NCBI RefSeq assembly: GCF_031461075.1
Contig: NZ_JAVKPK010000007.1
Location: 7,996 to 71,995, forward strand
Origin: Methanosarcina baikalica
GTDB lineage: Archaea > Halobacteriota > Methanosarcinia > Methanosarcinales > Methanosarcinaceae
Length of the DNA: 64,000 nucleotides
Reading direction: 5' to 3'
The notes under the pieces were generated by a model. The model worked only from the letters and a program-made list of their open reading frames with translations. It did not search any database and had not been told where the DNA came from. The translations under genes and the position numbers were made by a program. Each line of letters starts with the position of its first letter. Within the stretch, counting starts at the first letter, position 1. Below, piece after piece: positions 25,481-35,535 of the stretch.

Positions 25481-28384
25481 TTACTCTTCTTGCGTTACCT
25501 TTTCAATATAAATTGCAGGCCTCAGAGGTTCTGCAAACCTGGACTTTTTCTCAGGGTCGTAGGCAGGAGAATCGGCACTCTGGATCTCAACAGGACAGCC
25601 TATTTCTTTTTCCAGGAAGGAAGCTGACTCTTTCAGGAGAACCTGCTCATCGAGACCAGGGCCGGCAAAGATTTCGTACCTGTCTGCGCCTCCGCTTTTG
25701 AACTCCGGGACGATCTTCTGCACGAACTTCGGGATATCCTTGCTGAAACGTTTCAGGTCAGGGTTTGCCATCACCATTTTAATAAGGGTACCTACCTCGA
25801 GAGGAGCTTCGAGCTGCATTTCGCAGGCACATTTAAGGACTGCGGATTTCCAGGCAGGGGCTGTGTAGAGGTGAACCTTCTGCGGGGTCATCTTTGTTAC
25901 CCTCAGGATCTCCTCAATATCTTCCAGGGTTCCCTTGACCATTTCTTCGGCAAGTTCTGCGCCATCGTCTATCAGGTCTTCATTATAGAGTGGATACTGC
26001 GCAAGAGAGATCGTGTCTTCGTGCCCCATAGCTTCCCAGATTTCCTCACAGAGGTGCGGAGTAAAGGGAGTCATAAGCCTGACCCAGTTGTCAAGCACGT
26101 AGTAGAGCAGGGCCTCTCCACCTCTCCTCTGATACCATTTGACATCATTTATTAGCAGGAAAAAAGAATTCTGTATAGCTTCCCTGGTCTGGATAGCGTC
26201 AAGGGCAATATTCGTTTCCCTGATATAGTTCTGCATCCTTGAAAGCATCCAGCGATCGATCTGCTTTAGCTCCATGCTCAGGTTTGCACGTTTTCCACTC
26301 TCGATAACATCCTTTGCAAACGAGTAAAACCTGTCCACCTGCCGCCTGGCAGAATCAATTCCGGCTTTATGCCAGTCTGCATCCTGAGTCTGTTCGGCTG
26401 TAGAAAGAATGTACAGCCTTGTGATATCTGCGCCGTACTCACTGACTGCGCTTTCCAGGGTCAGGATCGGGCCTTTGGACTTGCTCATTTTCTGTCCCTC
26501 GAGGGAAACAAAGCCATTTACTGCAAGGGCTCTTGGCCAGTTTTCTTCCTCAAAAAGGGCTACATGGTGGAAGAGGAAGAAAAGCAGGTGGTTCGGGACA
26601 AGATCCTTTCCGGAAGAACGCAGGTCAACCGGATACCAGTACACGAAATGCCTGCGGATTTCCTCCACAAGTTTCGGATCAAGGCCAGTATCCGCAGAAA
26701 CTGCTTTGGGATCACCTTTTCCAAGCAGGACATAATCGAAGAATGACAGGGTAAGCTGCTCAAGAGTAAGGTCACCCTTTTCGATGAACCTGGCAATAAT
26801 GTAATAGCTCATGTAAATTGTCGAATCCCCGAGGGACTCAATCAGCCATTCCTTATCAAAGGGAAGGCGGGTTCCAAGGCCTTTTCTGCGGGCGCAGGCT
26901 TTATCCTTAAGCCAGTCGACCTTGTTCTCGAATTCGACCCTGTACTCTGCAGGGATAATCCGCATTTGGCTGAGGCATCTGTAAACCTTTGCTTTCCATT
27001 CAGGGTTCGAATAATTAAGGAACCACTGGCCTTTCACCATATTTACGACACAGGACGTGCCACAGCGGCAAACTATAGGTTCGCTGAATTCGTAGAAGGT
27101 CTCTCCTGCGTTTGAGCTGATTAAGTCTTTTGTAAGGATATCCTTAATCTTGGAGACAGCATGTCCTTCGTATTTTCCTGTAATCTCCTTAAGAACTCCC
27201 CCGTGGAACTCCCTCCTGTACACGATCTTTGTGGCTTCCTCGGCCCTGGGATCTTTCTGGCTTGTTACCCCCATATTTTCCACGATTTCTTTTGCAGGGA
27301 ATTCTCCAAACTCAGGCACTTTTATAAGAGAGATAAGTTCGATTTTCCTGAGGTCTTCGGTTATCCCGTACTTGCTCAGGTCAACATCGTAAAGGTCTCG
27401 GAGGGCCAGATAGTCAAAAGGTGCATGTGCAGGCACGCTCATAACTATTCCGCTTCCGTTTTCAGGCCTGACAAAGGATGCGGGAAGGGAGATCACTTCG
27501 TCGTCTGTTACCGGGTTAGTGAGTTTGATCCCTATTATGGATTTTGCAGGTATGTCCTCAATATACTCGACTGTCCGATCCGTAAAGGTGAGTTTCCTGA
27601 AAGCATCCCTGCTAACGACCCAGAACTCTTCAATTCCATCCTTTTCAACTCTCGCTTTTACGTAATCTACTTCCGGGTTGACCCACAGGTTAGTCACTCC
27701 GTATGTCGTTTCAGGTCTGAGAGTAGCACAGGGAAGAACGATGTCTTTATGCCGGAACTTTACCAGCGTATATTCGACAATCGTAGCTTCTTCCCCGTAC
27801 AGAATGTCGTGATCCTCTACGGGGTTATTGTCGTTCGGACACCACTTTACCGGATGGGAGCCTTTCACGATCAGGTCCTTTTCTCCAAGCCGGATATACT
27901 GCCACTCAATGAATTTTTTATAAGTTGGGTCCGTTGTAGTGAACTTGCGCCTCCAATCAATGGAGTAACCTATCATACGCATGGCTTTCTCGGCTTCATG
28001 CTTGAAATAGTCAACAATTTTTTCAGGTGTATCGAGCGTTGGCAAGATATCCCCTGGAATCCCATGTAGCCGTTCATAGACGTCCATGGTCTGGGGGTCC
28101 CGACTTGCAATCAATTCGGCAAGCCCGACAATAGGCGTGCCTGTCACATGAAAGCCCATAGGGTAAAGCACGTTGTACCCGAGCATCCGCTTGTGCCTTG
28201 CCACAACATCGCCTATTGTAAAGGTCCGGGTATGTCCTGCATGCAGGTTCCCGTTCAGGTAGGGGTAGGGGATCGTTATGAAAAACTTTTCCCGCTTATC
28301 GGGCTCAGCCTGGAAAATCCCGCTTTCTGTCCATTTTTTCTGCCATTTCGTTTCGATCTCGTGAGGCTTATAGTCCTGCTCCAT
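25481..28384 (-). CDS. leuS: Leucyl-tRNA synthetase (archaeal/eukaryal type)
   Basis: 967 residues. HIGH is present as HAGH at 48-51 and KMSKS at about residue 632 (QKMSKSKGP). The editing domain lies between them (TLRPETTYGVTNLWV near 226). The C-terminal anticodon-binding part and the archaeal extension are complete, so length is normal. The enzyme charges tRNA-Leu in the cytoplasm. A long plus-strand frame across this gene is a shadow. Confidence 0.96.
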   Translation of the reverse strand: MEQDYKPHEIETKWQKKWTESGIFQAEPDKREKFFITIPYPYLNGNLHAGHTRTFTIGDVVARHKRMLGYNVLYPMGFHVTGTPIVGLAELIASRDPQTMDVYERLHGIPGDILPTLDTPEKIVDYFKHEAEKAMRMIGYSIDWRRKFTTTDPTYKKFIEWQYIRLGEKDLIVKGSHPVKWCPNDNNPVEDHDILYGEEATIVEYTLVKFRHKDIVLPCATLRPETTYGVTNLWVNPEVDYVKARVEKDGIEEFWVVSRDAFRKLTFTDRTVEYIEDIPAKSIIGIKLTNPVTDDEVISLPASFVRPENGSGIVMSVPAHAPFDYLALRDLYDVDLSKYGITEDLRKIELISLIKVPEFGEFPAKEIVENMGVTSQKDPRAEEATKIVYRREFHGGVLKEITGKYEGHAVSKIKDILTKDLISSNAGETFYEFSEPIVCRCGTSCVVNMVKGQWFLNYSNPEWKAKVYRCLSQMRIIPAEYRVEFENKVDWLKDKACARRKGLGTRLPFDKEWLIESLGDSTIYMSYYIIARFIEKGDLTLEQLTLSFFDYVLLGKGDPKAVSADTGLDPKLVEEIRRHFVYWYPVDLRSSGKDLVPNHLLFFLFHHVALFEEENWPRALAVNGFVSLEGQKMSKSKGPILTLESAVSEYGADITRLYILSTAEQTQDADWHKAGIDSARRQVDRFYSFAKDVIESGKRANLSMELKQIDRWMLSRMQNYIRETNIALDAIQTREAIQNSFFLLINDVKWYQRRGGEALLYYVLDNWVRLMTPFTPHLCEEIWEAMGHEDTISLAQYPLYNEDLIDDGAELAEEMVKGTLEDIEEILRVTKMTPQKVHLYTAPAWKSAVLKCACEMQLEAPLEVGTLIKMVMANPDLKRFSKDIPKFVQKIVPEFKSGGADRYEIFAGPGLDEQVLLKESASFLEKEIGCPVEIQSADSPAYDPEKKSRFAEPLRPAIYIEKVTQEE

Positions 28385-28648
28385 TGGTGTCCACGCCCAT
28401 CGATTATTTTGAGGTTAAAACAATCATTTTGATGTTAAAAGAATCTGAATACACTCGTAAGAATTGATATAACAGTAAACGGTTTCAGAAAGCTAATAAG
28501 CAATCTCAAGAAACCTTAAATGATTGAAAGATACAGGAACCGGAGTGAATCGACATTTCAATTGTTTACGGTTCCGATACCAACTAAAATAATTATCTTC
28601 CGACTGATCTCTGTAATCGAAGCTCTAATAAAATCTGTTTTTCAGGTT

Positions 28649-29866
28649 TTATTTCGCCTTTCCGAAGATAGCTTCCCTGATGGATTCTATATTGGCATCC
28701 ACCACAGTCGGCTCCTCACAGATATCAATCGCAGCCTGCGGGTCTTTAAGCAGGTGCCCTGTGGTGATGCAGACAATGGTTTCGTCCCTGCTTATAATGC
28801 CCATATCAACAAGTTTCTTAAGCCCTGCAACCGAGGCCGCGCTTGCTGGTTCGACACCTATGCCTTCAAGCCTTGCAAGATCCTTCTGGGCTGAAAGAAT
28901 TTCTTCGTCAGTGACAGATTCCGCAGTCCCGCCCGATTCCCGGATCGCGCTCAGGGCTTTTTTCGCGTTAACAGGATTTCCGATCCTGATTGCTGTTGCA
29001 ACTGTTTCAGGTTTCTCTTCAGGAGTTATTTCCGGAGCCCCGCTCTTTATGGCTTTTACGATGGGGCAGGAACCTTCTGCCTGAATTCCGGTCATTTTCG
29101 GGAGAGAATTGGTTATGCCGAGTATCTTAAACTCCCTGAAGCCTTTATAAATAGCGGTAATATTTCCTGCGTTTCCTACGGGCAGGACAATCCTGTCAGG
29201 CACCCTGAAGCCGAGCTGGTCTGCAATCTCAAAGCCGATAGTTTTCTGGCCTTCCAGCCTGTAAGGGTTGATTGAGTTCAGAAGATAGATCTTTTCCTGG
29301 GAGCAGAGCGTACGCACAAGGGCAAGTGCATCGTCAAAATTTCCGCGGATGCTGAGAACCTTTGCCCCGTGCATCAGGGCCTGGGCAATTTTTCCAAGGG
29401 CTACTTTTCCTGCAGGCAGCAGCACAACCACAGGAATTCCGGCTTTTGCCCCATAGATTGCAAGGGCTGCAGAAGTGTTTCCTGTAGACGCACAGGCAAC
29501 GGTACTCATGCCCAGTTCAAGCGCTTTTGTAACCCCGACAGTCATCCCCCTGTCCTTAAAAGAGCCTGTAGGATTCATGCCTTCGTGCTTCACATAGAGT
29601 TCTTTAATCCCTATTTTTTCAGCAAGACGGTCGCATTTATAAAGAGGTGTCCCGCCTTCCCTGAGAGTTACAGGCTCCCTTTCTATAGGAAGAAGTTTTG
29701 CGTACTTCCAGACCGAGGGGCATTCGGTCTTTAATTTTTCCATGTCAATTTTAATTGAGGAATAGTCATAAATAACATCAAGCAGCCCGTCGCATTTGCT
29801 GCATGTATAGATTACTTCATCTTTTGAATACTCTGCACCGCATTCGATACATTTGAGATAATACAT
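28649..29866 (-). CDS. thrC: Threonine synthase
   Basis: 405 residues of the PLP fold II family. An N-terminal zinc-ribbon-like pair is visible (CIEC and CSKC). The PLP lysine is in NPTGSFKDRG, the ring-binding segment is STGNTSAAL and a glycine loop LPVGNAGN follows. It converts O-phosphohomoserine to threonine. It is upstream of leuS on the same strand, but the 264-base gap suggests separate transcripts. Confidence 0.94.
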   Translation of the reverse strand: MYYLKCIECGAEYSKDEVIYTCSKCDGLLDVIYDYSSIKIDMEKLKTECPSVWKYAKLLPIEREPVTLREGGTPLYKCDRLAEKIGIKELYVKHEGMNPTGSFKDRGMTVGVTKALELGMSTVACASTGNTSAALAIYGAKAGIPVVVLLPAGKVALGKIAQALMHGAKVLSIRGNFDDALALVRTLCSQEKIYLLNSINPYRLEGQKTIGFEIADQLGFRVPDRIVLPVGNAGNITAIYKGFREFKILGITNSLPKMTGIQAEGSCPIVKAIKSGAPEITPEEKPETVATAIRIGNPVNAKKALSAIRESGGTAESVTDEEILSAQKDLARLEGIGVEPASAASVAGLKKLVDMGIISRDETIVCITTGHLLKDPQAAIDICEEPTVVDANIESIREAIFGKAK

Positions 29867-30258
29867 TAAATGTCTCCTGTGTCTGATAATTTTGAATTAT
29901 TCGGATGCCGGTTTTCAAGCCACGCCCGTTTAAGGTTAGTAAAACCCGGACTCCCGGTCAGCATAATCTGGATTTCGGATTAGTATAATATTAGAGTTTA
30001 ATAATATTTTGTATCCTTAACACTCTACTTGCTTTTAAATTATACTGTTTTTTAAAATGGTACAATCTTAAGTATTATAAAATCACCGCAGCAGCGGTTA
30101 TCCAGGCAAGTCCAGTATTTTCAGAAGGTTAAAAAGGAATTACAAAAGATTTTTGGAACACTGCGCAGAGTTAAGACCGGAAAGGCAGAGAAGTAGCCTT
30201 TTTCTAAAAGATAAGGGATATTAAGGCTTTCTAAAGGGTTTCGGGTTTCAGCCTTGCT
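29867..30258. other. Noncoding spacer
   Basis: About 390 bases between thrC and the DUF1622 gene. It includes A+T-rich promoter-like sequence for thrC (minus strand, near 30000-30060). Nothing else recognised. Confidence 0.4.
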
Positions 30259-30570
30259 TCAATCCAGCTGGTATTCTGTGACTTCCTTGCTAAGGAAATA
30301 GCCGAGAATTGTTCTTATCAACACAACCGTACCCAGCAGGAGCAGTTCTTCCTGAGAGGGATTAAGTAAGGTTTCCAGGATATCGGCTGCAATGAAAAAC
30401 TCAAGCCCGAAGACAATCTTGTTTGTAAGCTCTTTTCTTACTTGCTGGTAACTGAAATGTTTCTTCAAAACTTCAATGAGGATAACCCCTGAAATTGACC
30501 TTAGTCCACCGTATATGATGAGGAGAGAGCCTACAATATTGAACAGAGACGAGAACGCGTTGATAAACAC
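30259..30570 (-). CDS. DUF1622 family small membrane protein
   Basis: 103 residues with three membrane segments: residues 5-30, 50-65 and 75-95. The pattern YGGLRSISGVILIE, KIVFGLEFFIAADILETLL and LGTVVLIRTILGYFLSKE matches the DUF1622 family found widely in prokaryotes. Function unknown. It stands alone. Confidence 0.82.
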   Translation of the reverse strand: MFINAFSSLFNIVGSLLIIYGGLRSISGVILIEVLKKHFSYQQVRKELTNKIVFGLEFFIAADILETLLNPSQEELLLLGTVVLIRTILGYFLSKEVTEYQLD

Positions 30571-30914
30571 ACCTTCAAAAAATTCAAATGTCCTTTTAGC
30601 ACCCCCTTAAAAGCCAGCCCGCGAAATCCGGAAAAAACTCCCGATTAACATTTATTTCTTTGAAATATATATTCTTCCTGTATTTAGCCTTCAAATCCTA
30701 TTCAGGAAATAAGTTCGAGGGAGAAAAAACTAGTTTTTGCGGAAACATAGTTCTATAGCAGAGCTTTAAGAAAAAAAGAATATAGACCTCAATTAAACGA
30801 GCACAAAAAAGAAGCTCGGAAGGAAAATATTTGGTTTTGACTCCTTCCGGGCCGAGTTACCTGATAAAGCTTGGAGTTATCGGTTCTTCCGGACAGAATG
30901 TTTTTCTGAACGGT
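30571..30914. other. Noncoding spacer
   Basis: About 340 bases between two minus-strand genes, containing no gene. The 3' side of the aminopeptidase gene overlaps a plus-strand shadow frame only. Confidence 0.4.
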
Positions 30915-33782
30915 TTATTTCTTTTCCAGACTTTCCGGCTGCAGAGCCGGAATTTTTCCATGTACAATTCCGTAAGCTCCGACAGCTTTAGGGGCTCCGA
31001 GAAGGAGTTTTCTAACCCTGTTATAGACACTGGGGAACTTCTGCGCGTCAAGTTCTGCAAGAATGTCTGCAAGGATTTTGACCAGTGGAGTATGATACTT
31101 TGCCTCCATTAGGTCTATATTTGCAAAGGCATTTAGCATATTGACTGTGCTGTATTCGTTTACAGGAGTCAATTTTCGCAGGATTTCCGCAAAAAGCGTC
31201 CTTCCTTCCTCGGTCTGAAGCGATTTTTTGCGATTGCGGGCAAAACTTCCATAAAGGGCACGCTGGTCGTTTGTCTGTTCGATCCTGAAAGCGTCTGACC
31301 TTTCCATTTCTCTCACCAGTTCGACCGCGTCAATGCTACTGTTGCTTCCTATTACTGCAAGGAAAGCTTCCCAGGCAACGAGATTTTGCTTTGATTCGGC
31401 TTCAAAAACCCTCAGGACTTCAATTTTGTCAGGAGCCGAGCTATTCAGGTATGCAGCAAATGCGCTCAGCCTGTCAGTTGCACAGGTCGCAGTCTCGAAC
31501 TGTTGTTTTATCATGGCATGAATGTCAGGAGTATCAAGGGTTGCAAGGATGCCCAGACAGACATTTTTAGCCTGCCTGCTTTTGATTACCCTTGCTGTCT
31601 CTTCCAGAGTCGCATCCCTCGGAGCCGAGGAATTTTCAAAGAAGCGGTAGGCGGAAACAACGGAATTTATGTATTTCCAGGCAACTGCCTTCAAGAGCTT
31701 CTGTTTTACCTCATAAAGCGCCTGGTATCTGTGGGCAAACTCATCGTCTTCGACTGACTCGAAGATGGTCAGGAACTGGCCTCCTGCCCTTTCGAGAAGC
31801 TGCCGGTCGTTCAGAAGCCTGTAGAAAAGTTCGACAAAGTCTTCAGAAGGCCTTGATTCGGGATTTTTGAGGAGCCTGAGCTTTTCTCTGTCAACCAGGG
31901 TATAGAAAGCCGTAAACCTACCTATGGTATCTGTATCTTTTCTTACCTGCATCAGGAGCTCATCCTGGCCTGCCCTGTAGATGAGTTTCCCGTAGAAAGA
32001 ATAGCCTCTGTTCAGGGAGAGGAAGGCAGGCATGTCCACGTTTTCAACCGTAATTTCCGCAGTTTCCCCGCTGACCCTTTCCAGAATTTCTGCAAGGTCA
32101 TTTCCGTTTTCGTCAACAAGGGCTGCCTTGAATGGGAATTCCCAGGGCTTTCCGCCTTCCGGAACTTTCTGCTTGAGGAGGAAGGTAAACTTCCTGGAAG
32201 CTCTGTCGTATTCGGCTGAAACCTCGACTACAGGGAATTTTGTCTGTTTCAGCCAGGTCTCGGACATTTCCTTTAAAGGCTGTCCGCTTTCATTTTCCAT
32301 GGCTTCGATCCAGTCCTGAGTAGTTGAGTTGGAGTGCCTGAACTTTTTGAAATAACGGTCAAGGCCCCGGACAAAGGTGTCCTTTCCTATCAGGGACTCG
32401 ACCATGCGCACATATTCCGGGGCTTTCACATAGGTGACTGCAGTGATCAGGTCATTGGGGTCATTGAAGCCGTCAGGAATGATTGGCATGGAAGCTGCCC
32501 CGGAATCCAGGGCAAACGTTCCCGAAGCCGGCGCGAGCAGCTCAAGTACCCTGCCGAGCCTCTGGTAGTCCTCGCCAAAGAGGAAAGCATGGTACTGTTC
32601 TTCCACATGCACTGTTACAGCTTCATTCAACCAGATTTCAAACGGGCTTTTTCCGGTGACTTCGGACCCATTCTGGTTGTGGTGGTATTCGTGTACCTTG
32701 ACCCGGATCATATATTCAAAAGCCGGGTCTGTCGTCTGTGGGAAAGGCATTATCCGGTTTGTGGTAATTGTGGTATTTCCCACATTTTCCATACCCCCGA
32801 AGTCCGAGTTCTGCATCCCTATTTCCCTGTACACGGTCCCTGTATACCTGTATCCGGGACTGATGGTTCCGGCAAGCCCGGCAAGCGTATCCCTGATTTT
32901 TTCGAGTTCTTCCAGCGTGGACTCAGGTTTTGTTTCAAGTTTCATTTTCTCTCGCTTGCGGACAAGCTCAAGGATTTCCGTCCTGACAGGTAGTTTCTTC
33001 TCATCGAACTGCTCAGGCCCTGTGAAAAGGTAAACCCACATGACAGAATCATGCAGGACATCAAGGGCTTTTTCGGCAGCAGTTGCGTTTGAGCCAGGCG
33101 GCACGAGCAATTCCAGCAGGAAAGTGCCTCCGTCAGGATATTCGAATTCTCTGGTGAAAGTAGAATAAGTCCCCACACCAAGGAAAAAAAGATACGTTGC
33201 CATTGGCGTGACCGAGTTGTCATAGACGATTTTGTCCCGCCCGGGCTTTACGGTATGCCTCTCAACCACAACATCCCCGTTTGTGATCAGGTTCGTGTAT
33301 CTGGAGTCTGCAATAATGGCAGTCTTATAAGTGCATTTTGCAGTCATGTCGTCAATACACGGCACGATTCTCTGGAACCCCCACTGCTGGCACTGCGTGA
33401 TCTGCTGAGGAGGAGCCCCTGCCGGTGTTTCGTCGTAGTACAGCCCTTCAAGGATATTTTTGGTCGGCCTGCAAACCGTATCCGTAATGACCGCAACCTC
33501 AGTGTGAGGCGGAATTACATCCCTGAAATCAATCTCAAGAATCGCATCGTCCTTCCTGTATCTGTAAGAAACCTCACATTGTATGCAGCTCACAGCCCGA
33601 ATCTCAAGGTCCCTGCAGTTTAACTCCAGCTTCTCTACAGGCGCATCCCTGGTTTTAATCCTGAGCACGGACTTCACATTAGTCCTGTCCTCATAAACAT
33701 CAAACACCAGGTCCATATGCAAAACGTCAACAGTAAGTTCCCCGAAATCTTCAGGATAATATTTGTAAAGCCTATTCTTCAT
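30915..33782 (-). CDS. M1-family zinc aminopeptidase
   Basis: 955 residues. Zinc site HEYHH at 364-368 with the third ligand Glu387 (NEAVT) gives HExxH-x18-E. The substrate-binding GxMEN motif is GGMEN at 329-333. An N-terminal beta domain (1-200) and a long helical C-terminal domain (560-955) follow the usual tripartite plan. A charged insert at about 255-310 (KKLPVRTEILELVRKREKMK) precedes the catalytic core and is longer than I expect for E. coli PepN. It removes N-terminal residues from cytosolic peptides. Confidence 0.93.
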   Translation of the reverse strand: MKNRLYKYYPEDFGELTVDVLHMDLVFDVYEDRTNVKSVLRIKTRDAPVEKLELNCRDLEIRAVSCIQCEVSYRYRKDDAILEIDFRDVIPPHTEVAVITDTVCRPTKNILEGLYYDETPAGAPPQQITQCQQWGFQRIVPCIDDMTAKCTYKTAIIADSRYTNLITNGDVVVERHTVKPGRDKIVYDNSVTPMATYLFFLGVGTYSTFTREFEYPDGGTFLLELLVPPGSNATAAEKALDVLHDSVMWVYLFTGPEQFDEKKLPVRTEILELVRKREKMKLETKPESTLEELEKIRDTLAGLAGTISPGYRYTGTVYREIGMQNSDFGGMENVGNTTITTNRIMPFPQTTDPAFEYMIRVKVHEYHHNQNGSEVTGKSPFEIWLNEAVTVHVEEQYHAFLFGEDYQRLGRVLELLAPASGTFALDSGAASMPIIPDGFNDPNDLITAVTYVKAPEYVRMVESLIGKDTFVRGLDRYFKKFRHSNSTTQDWIEAMENESGQPLKEMSETWLKQTKFPVVEVSAEYDRASRKFTFLLKQKVPEGGKPWEFPFKAALVDENGNDLAEILERVSGETAEITVENVDMPAFLSLNRGYSFYGKLIYRAGQDELLMQVRKDTDTIGRFTAFYTLVDREKLRLLKNPESRPSEDFVELFYRLLNDRQLLERAGGQFLTIFESVEDDEFAHRYQALYEVKQKLLKAVAWKYINSVVSAYRFFENSSAPRDATLEETARVIKSRQAKNVCLGILATLDTPDIHAMIKQQFETATCATDRLSAFAAYLNSSAPDKIEVLRVFEAESKQNLVAWEAFLAVIGSNSSIDAVELVREMERSDAFRIEQTNDQRALYGSFARNRKKSLQTEEGRTLFAEILRKLTPVNEYSTVNMLNAFANIDLMEAKYHTPLVKILADILAELDAQKFPSVYNRVRKLLLGAPKAVGAYGIVHGKIPALQPESLEKK

Positions 33783-34143
33783 AAAAAGGTCACCGAGTAA
33801 AATTTATAAGAGTTATGTTATGGGATAGAAATGGAAGGTATGGGATTTAAAGGTGTAGTTTTGGAGAACCGAATGGTTTTTATTTACTGATTAATTTTCT
33901 TAACATGATTCTCAAATTAGAACCTGTTTTAATAAATTAATGTCAGATTGAAAAAAATTGAATAATGGCTTTTTCAGTTTTTCTAATAGAGTCTATTCGA
34001 CGTTCTCCTTGGGTTTTCTACATAAAATTCTCATTTACTATCATTTACAAACTCAAAAAAGATAAAAGAGACAACTATTTATGACTCTAAAATAATTGAA
34101 ACTTAAAATTATTTGCCAAGACTTTTGGATTAAGATGGTATAG
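33783..34143. other. Divergent promoter region
   Basis: About 360 very A+T-rich bases between the aminopeptidase (minus) and McrB-like (plus) genes. Promoters for both must lie here; ctatttatgac near 34075 is a TATA-like candidate for mcrB. Confidence 0.4.
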
Positions 34144-35535
34144 ATGAGTAAAATTGAAAGGACTATTGAATATGTTAAAGAATTAGCCGAGAATTTTGGG
34201 GCGAAAAATGAAGATATTTTGAATGATTACATATTTCGGAATAACACAAAAGATGATGCTCTCAATCAAGGTGGAGCATTTTTTGGGTTAATTTCTCCGG
34301 AAGAAGAACCATCTGGTCCTTATCATGATTTTTCTCTAGTAATCTTCCCAGATAAAGAAAATAGACCTTGGTTAATTTCACTTGTTGTTGGTTCTCTCGG
34401 ATTTAAAAATGATTATGAACTTGCAGCCTTGCCTGGTGTGAGAAGACTATATTCTTCAATCGTTAGTGAAGATGGCTTCTGTAAGACCTCGTTTTTGGAT
34501 ATAGAATCCAGTTTGCCAAGGCAACTTACATTAAAAATTCCAAATTTAGAGAAAACTTTAAAAAATTATTCTAAACTCAAATTAGCTTGTGAGATTATTT
34601 GGGAACCTGAATCCGAGGCAGGCAGAAAAATCATAGAAGGCTTCATTGCAGCTTATGCACGATTGAGAAACTTTCCCCGGAACGCAGAACAAAGAAAAGC
34701 AGTCTCTAAAGCAATAGACAAAGTCACAAGAGTTAAAGATGTGAATGAGGAAAAAGAAGCACTAAGCCTTGTTTTGAAAAGAAGGTTTGTGATCATTCAA
34801 GGTGCGCCTGGGACTGGAAAAACGAGATTAGCAAAGATTATTGCACAAAAACTTGATTCAGAAATATTCTTTACACAATTTCATGCAGAAACCAGTTACA
34901 GTGATTTTATCTATGGTATAAAACCTGACCTAGAGGCTGGAGAAGTTGCTTATGTAGAACAAAAGGGTATATTTTACGAATCTTTGAAAACAGCCGAGAG
35001 TAACCCTGAAAAAAATGTTGTTCTTATTGTGGATGAAATTAATAGGGCAAATTTATCTAATATTTTAGGCCCTATTTTCTACCTTTTTGAATATCAGTTA
35101 GAGGATAATTCCGTCGAAATTGACATCGGGGGTGGGTACAGAATAAACAATATCCCCTCGAATTATTATGTAGTCTGTACAATGAACACTGCAGATCGGA
35201 GTCTAGCTGTTGTTGATTTTGCTTTAAGACGAAGATTTGCATGGTACACATTAAAACCTCATATAATTGAATCATCCAGAAAGAAAGAATTTTTCAAAGA
35301 AGATTTCTCAAAGTTTAATGATATATTCAATATGTATGCGTTCAGTGAAGAACTATCATTACAACCTGGACAAGCCTATTTTATCGCTGAAAACGAAGAG
35401 GAAATGAAAGATCGGGTTAAATATGAGTTGCTTCCTCTTATCAGAGAATACCTTGCTGAAGGTCTTTTAGTAAATGCAAAGGATGAGTTTACCAAGTACT
35501 TCTACGACCGAATAGACGAGGTATTATTTGAATGA
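34144..35535 (+). CDS. mcrB: McrB-like AAA+ GTPase of a type IV restriction system
   Basis: 463 residues. Residues 1-190 form a domain that would recognise modified DNA. Walker A is GAPGTGKT at 220-227, Walker B is VVLIVDE at 292-298, and the McrB guanine/sensor signature MNTADRS is at 347-353 followed by ALRRRF with the arginine finger. McrB hexamers translocate DNA on GTP hydrolysis and recruit McrC. The stop overlaps mcrC's ATG by 4 bases. Codon use is markedly A+T-richer than in the neighbours, consistent with transfer. Confidence 0.87.
   Translation: MSKIERTIEYVKELAENFGAKNEDILNDYIFRNNTKDDALNQGGAFFGLISPEEEPSGPYHDFSLVIFPDKENRPWLISLVVGSLGFKNDYELAALPGVRRLYSSIVSEDGFCKTSFLDIESSLPRQLTLKIPNLEKTLKNYSKLKLACEIIWEPESEAGRKIIEGFIAAYARLRNFPRNAEQRKAVSKAIDKVTRVKDVNEEKEALSLVLKRRFVIIQGAPGTGKTRLAKIIAQKLDSEIFFTQFHAETSYSDFIYGIKPDLEAGEVAYVEQKGIFYESLKTAESNPEKNVVLIVDEINRANLSNILGPIFYLFEYQLEDNSVEIDIGGGYRINNIPSNYYVVCTMNTADRSLAVVDFALRRRFAWYTLKPHIIESSRKKEFFKEDFSKFNDIFNMYAFSEELSLQPGQAYFIAENEEEMKDRVKYELLPLIREYLAEGLLVNAKDEFTKYFYDRIDEVLFE

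Noticed and set aside
27161..28069. 302-codon plus-strand frame
   Set aside because: Lies wholly antisense to leuS, has no family pattern and no ribosome site; a shadow of leuS codon bias.
32334..32993. 219-codon plus-strand frame
   Set aside because: Antisense to the M1 aminopeptidase; Cys/His/Phe-rich shadow sequence.
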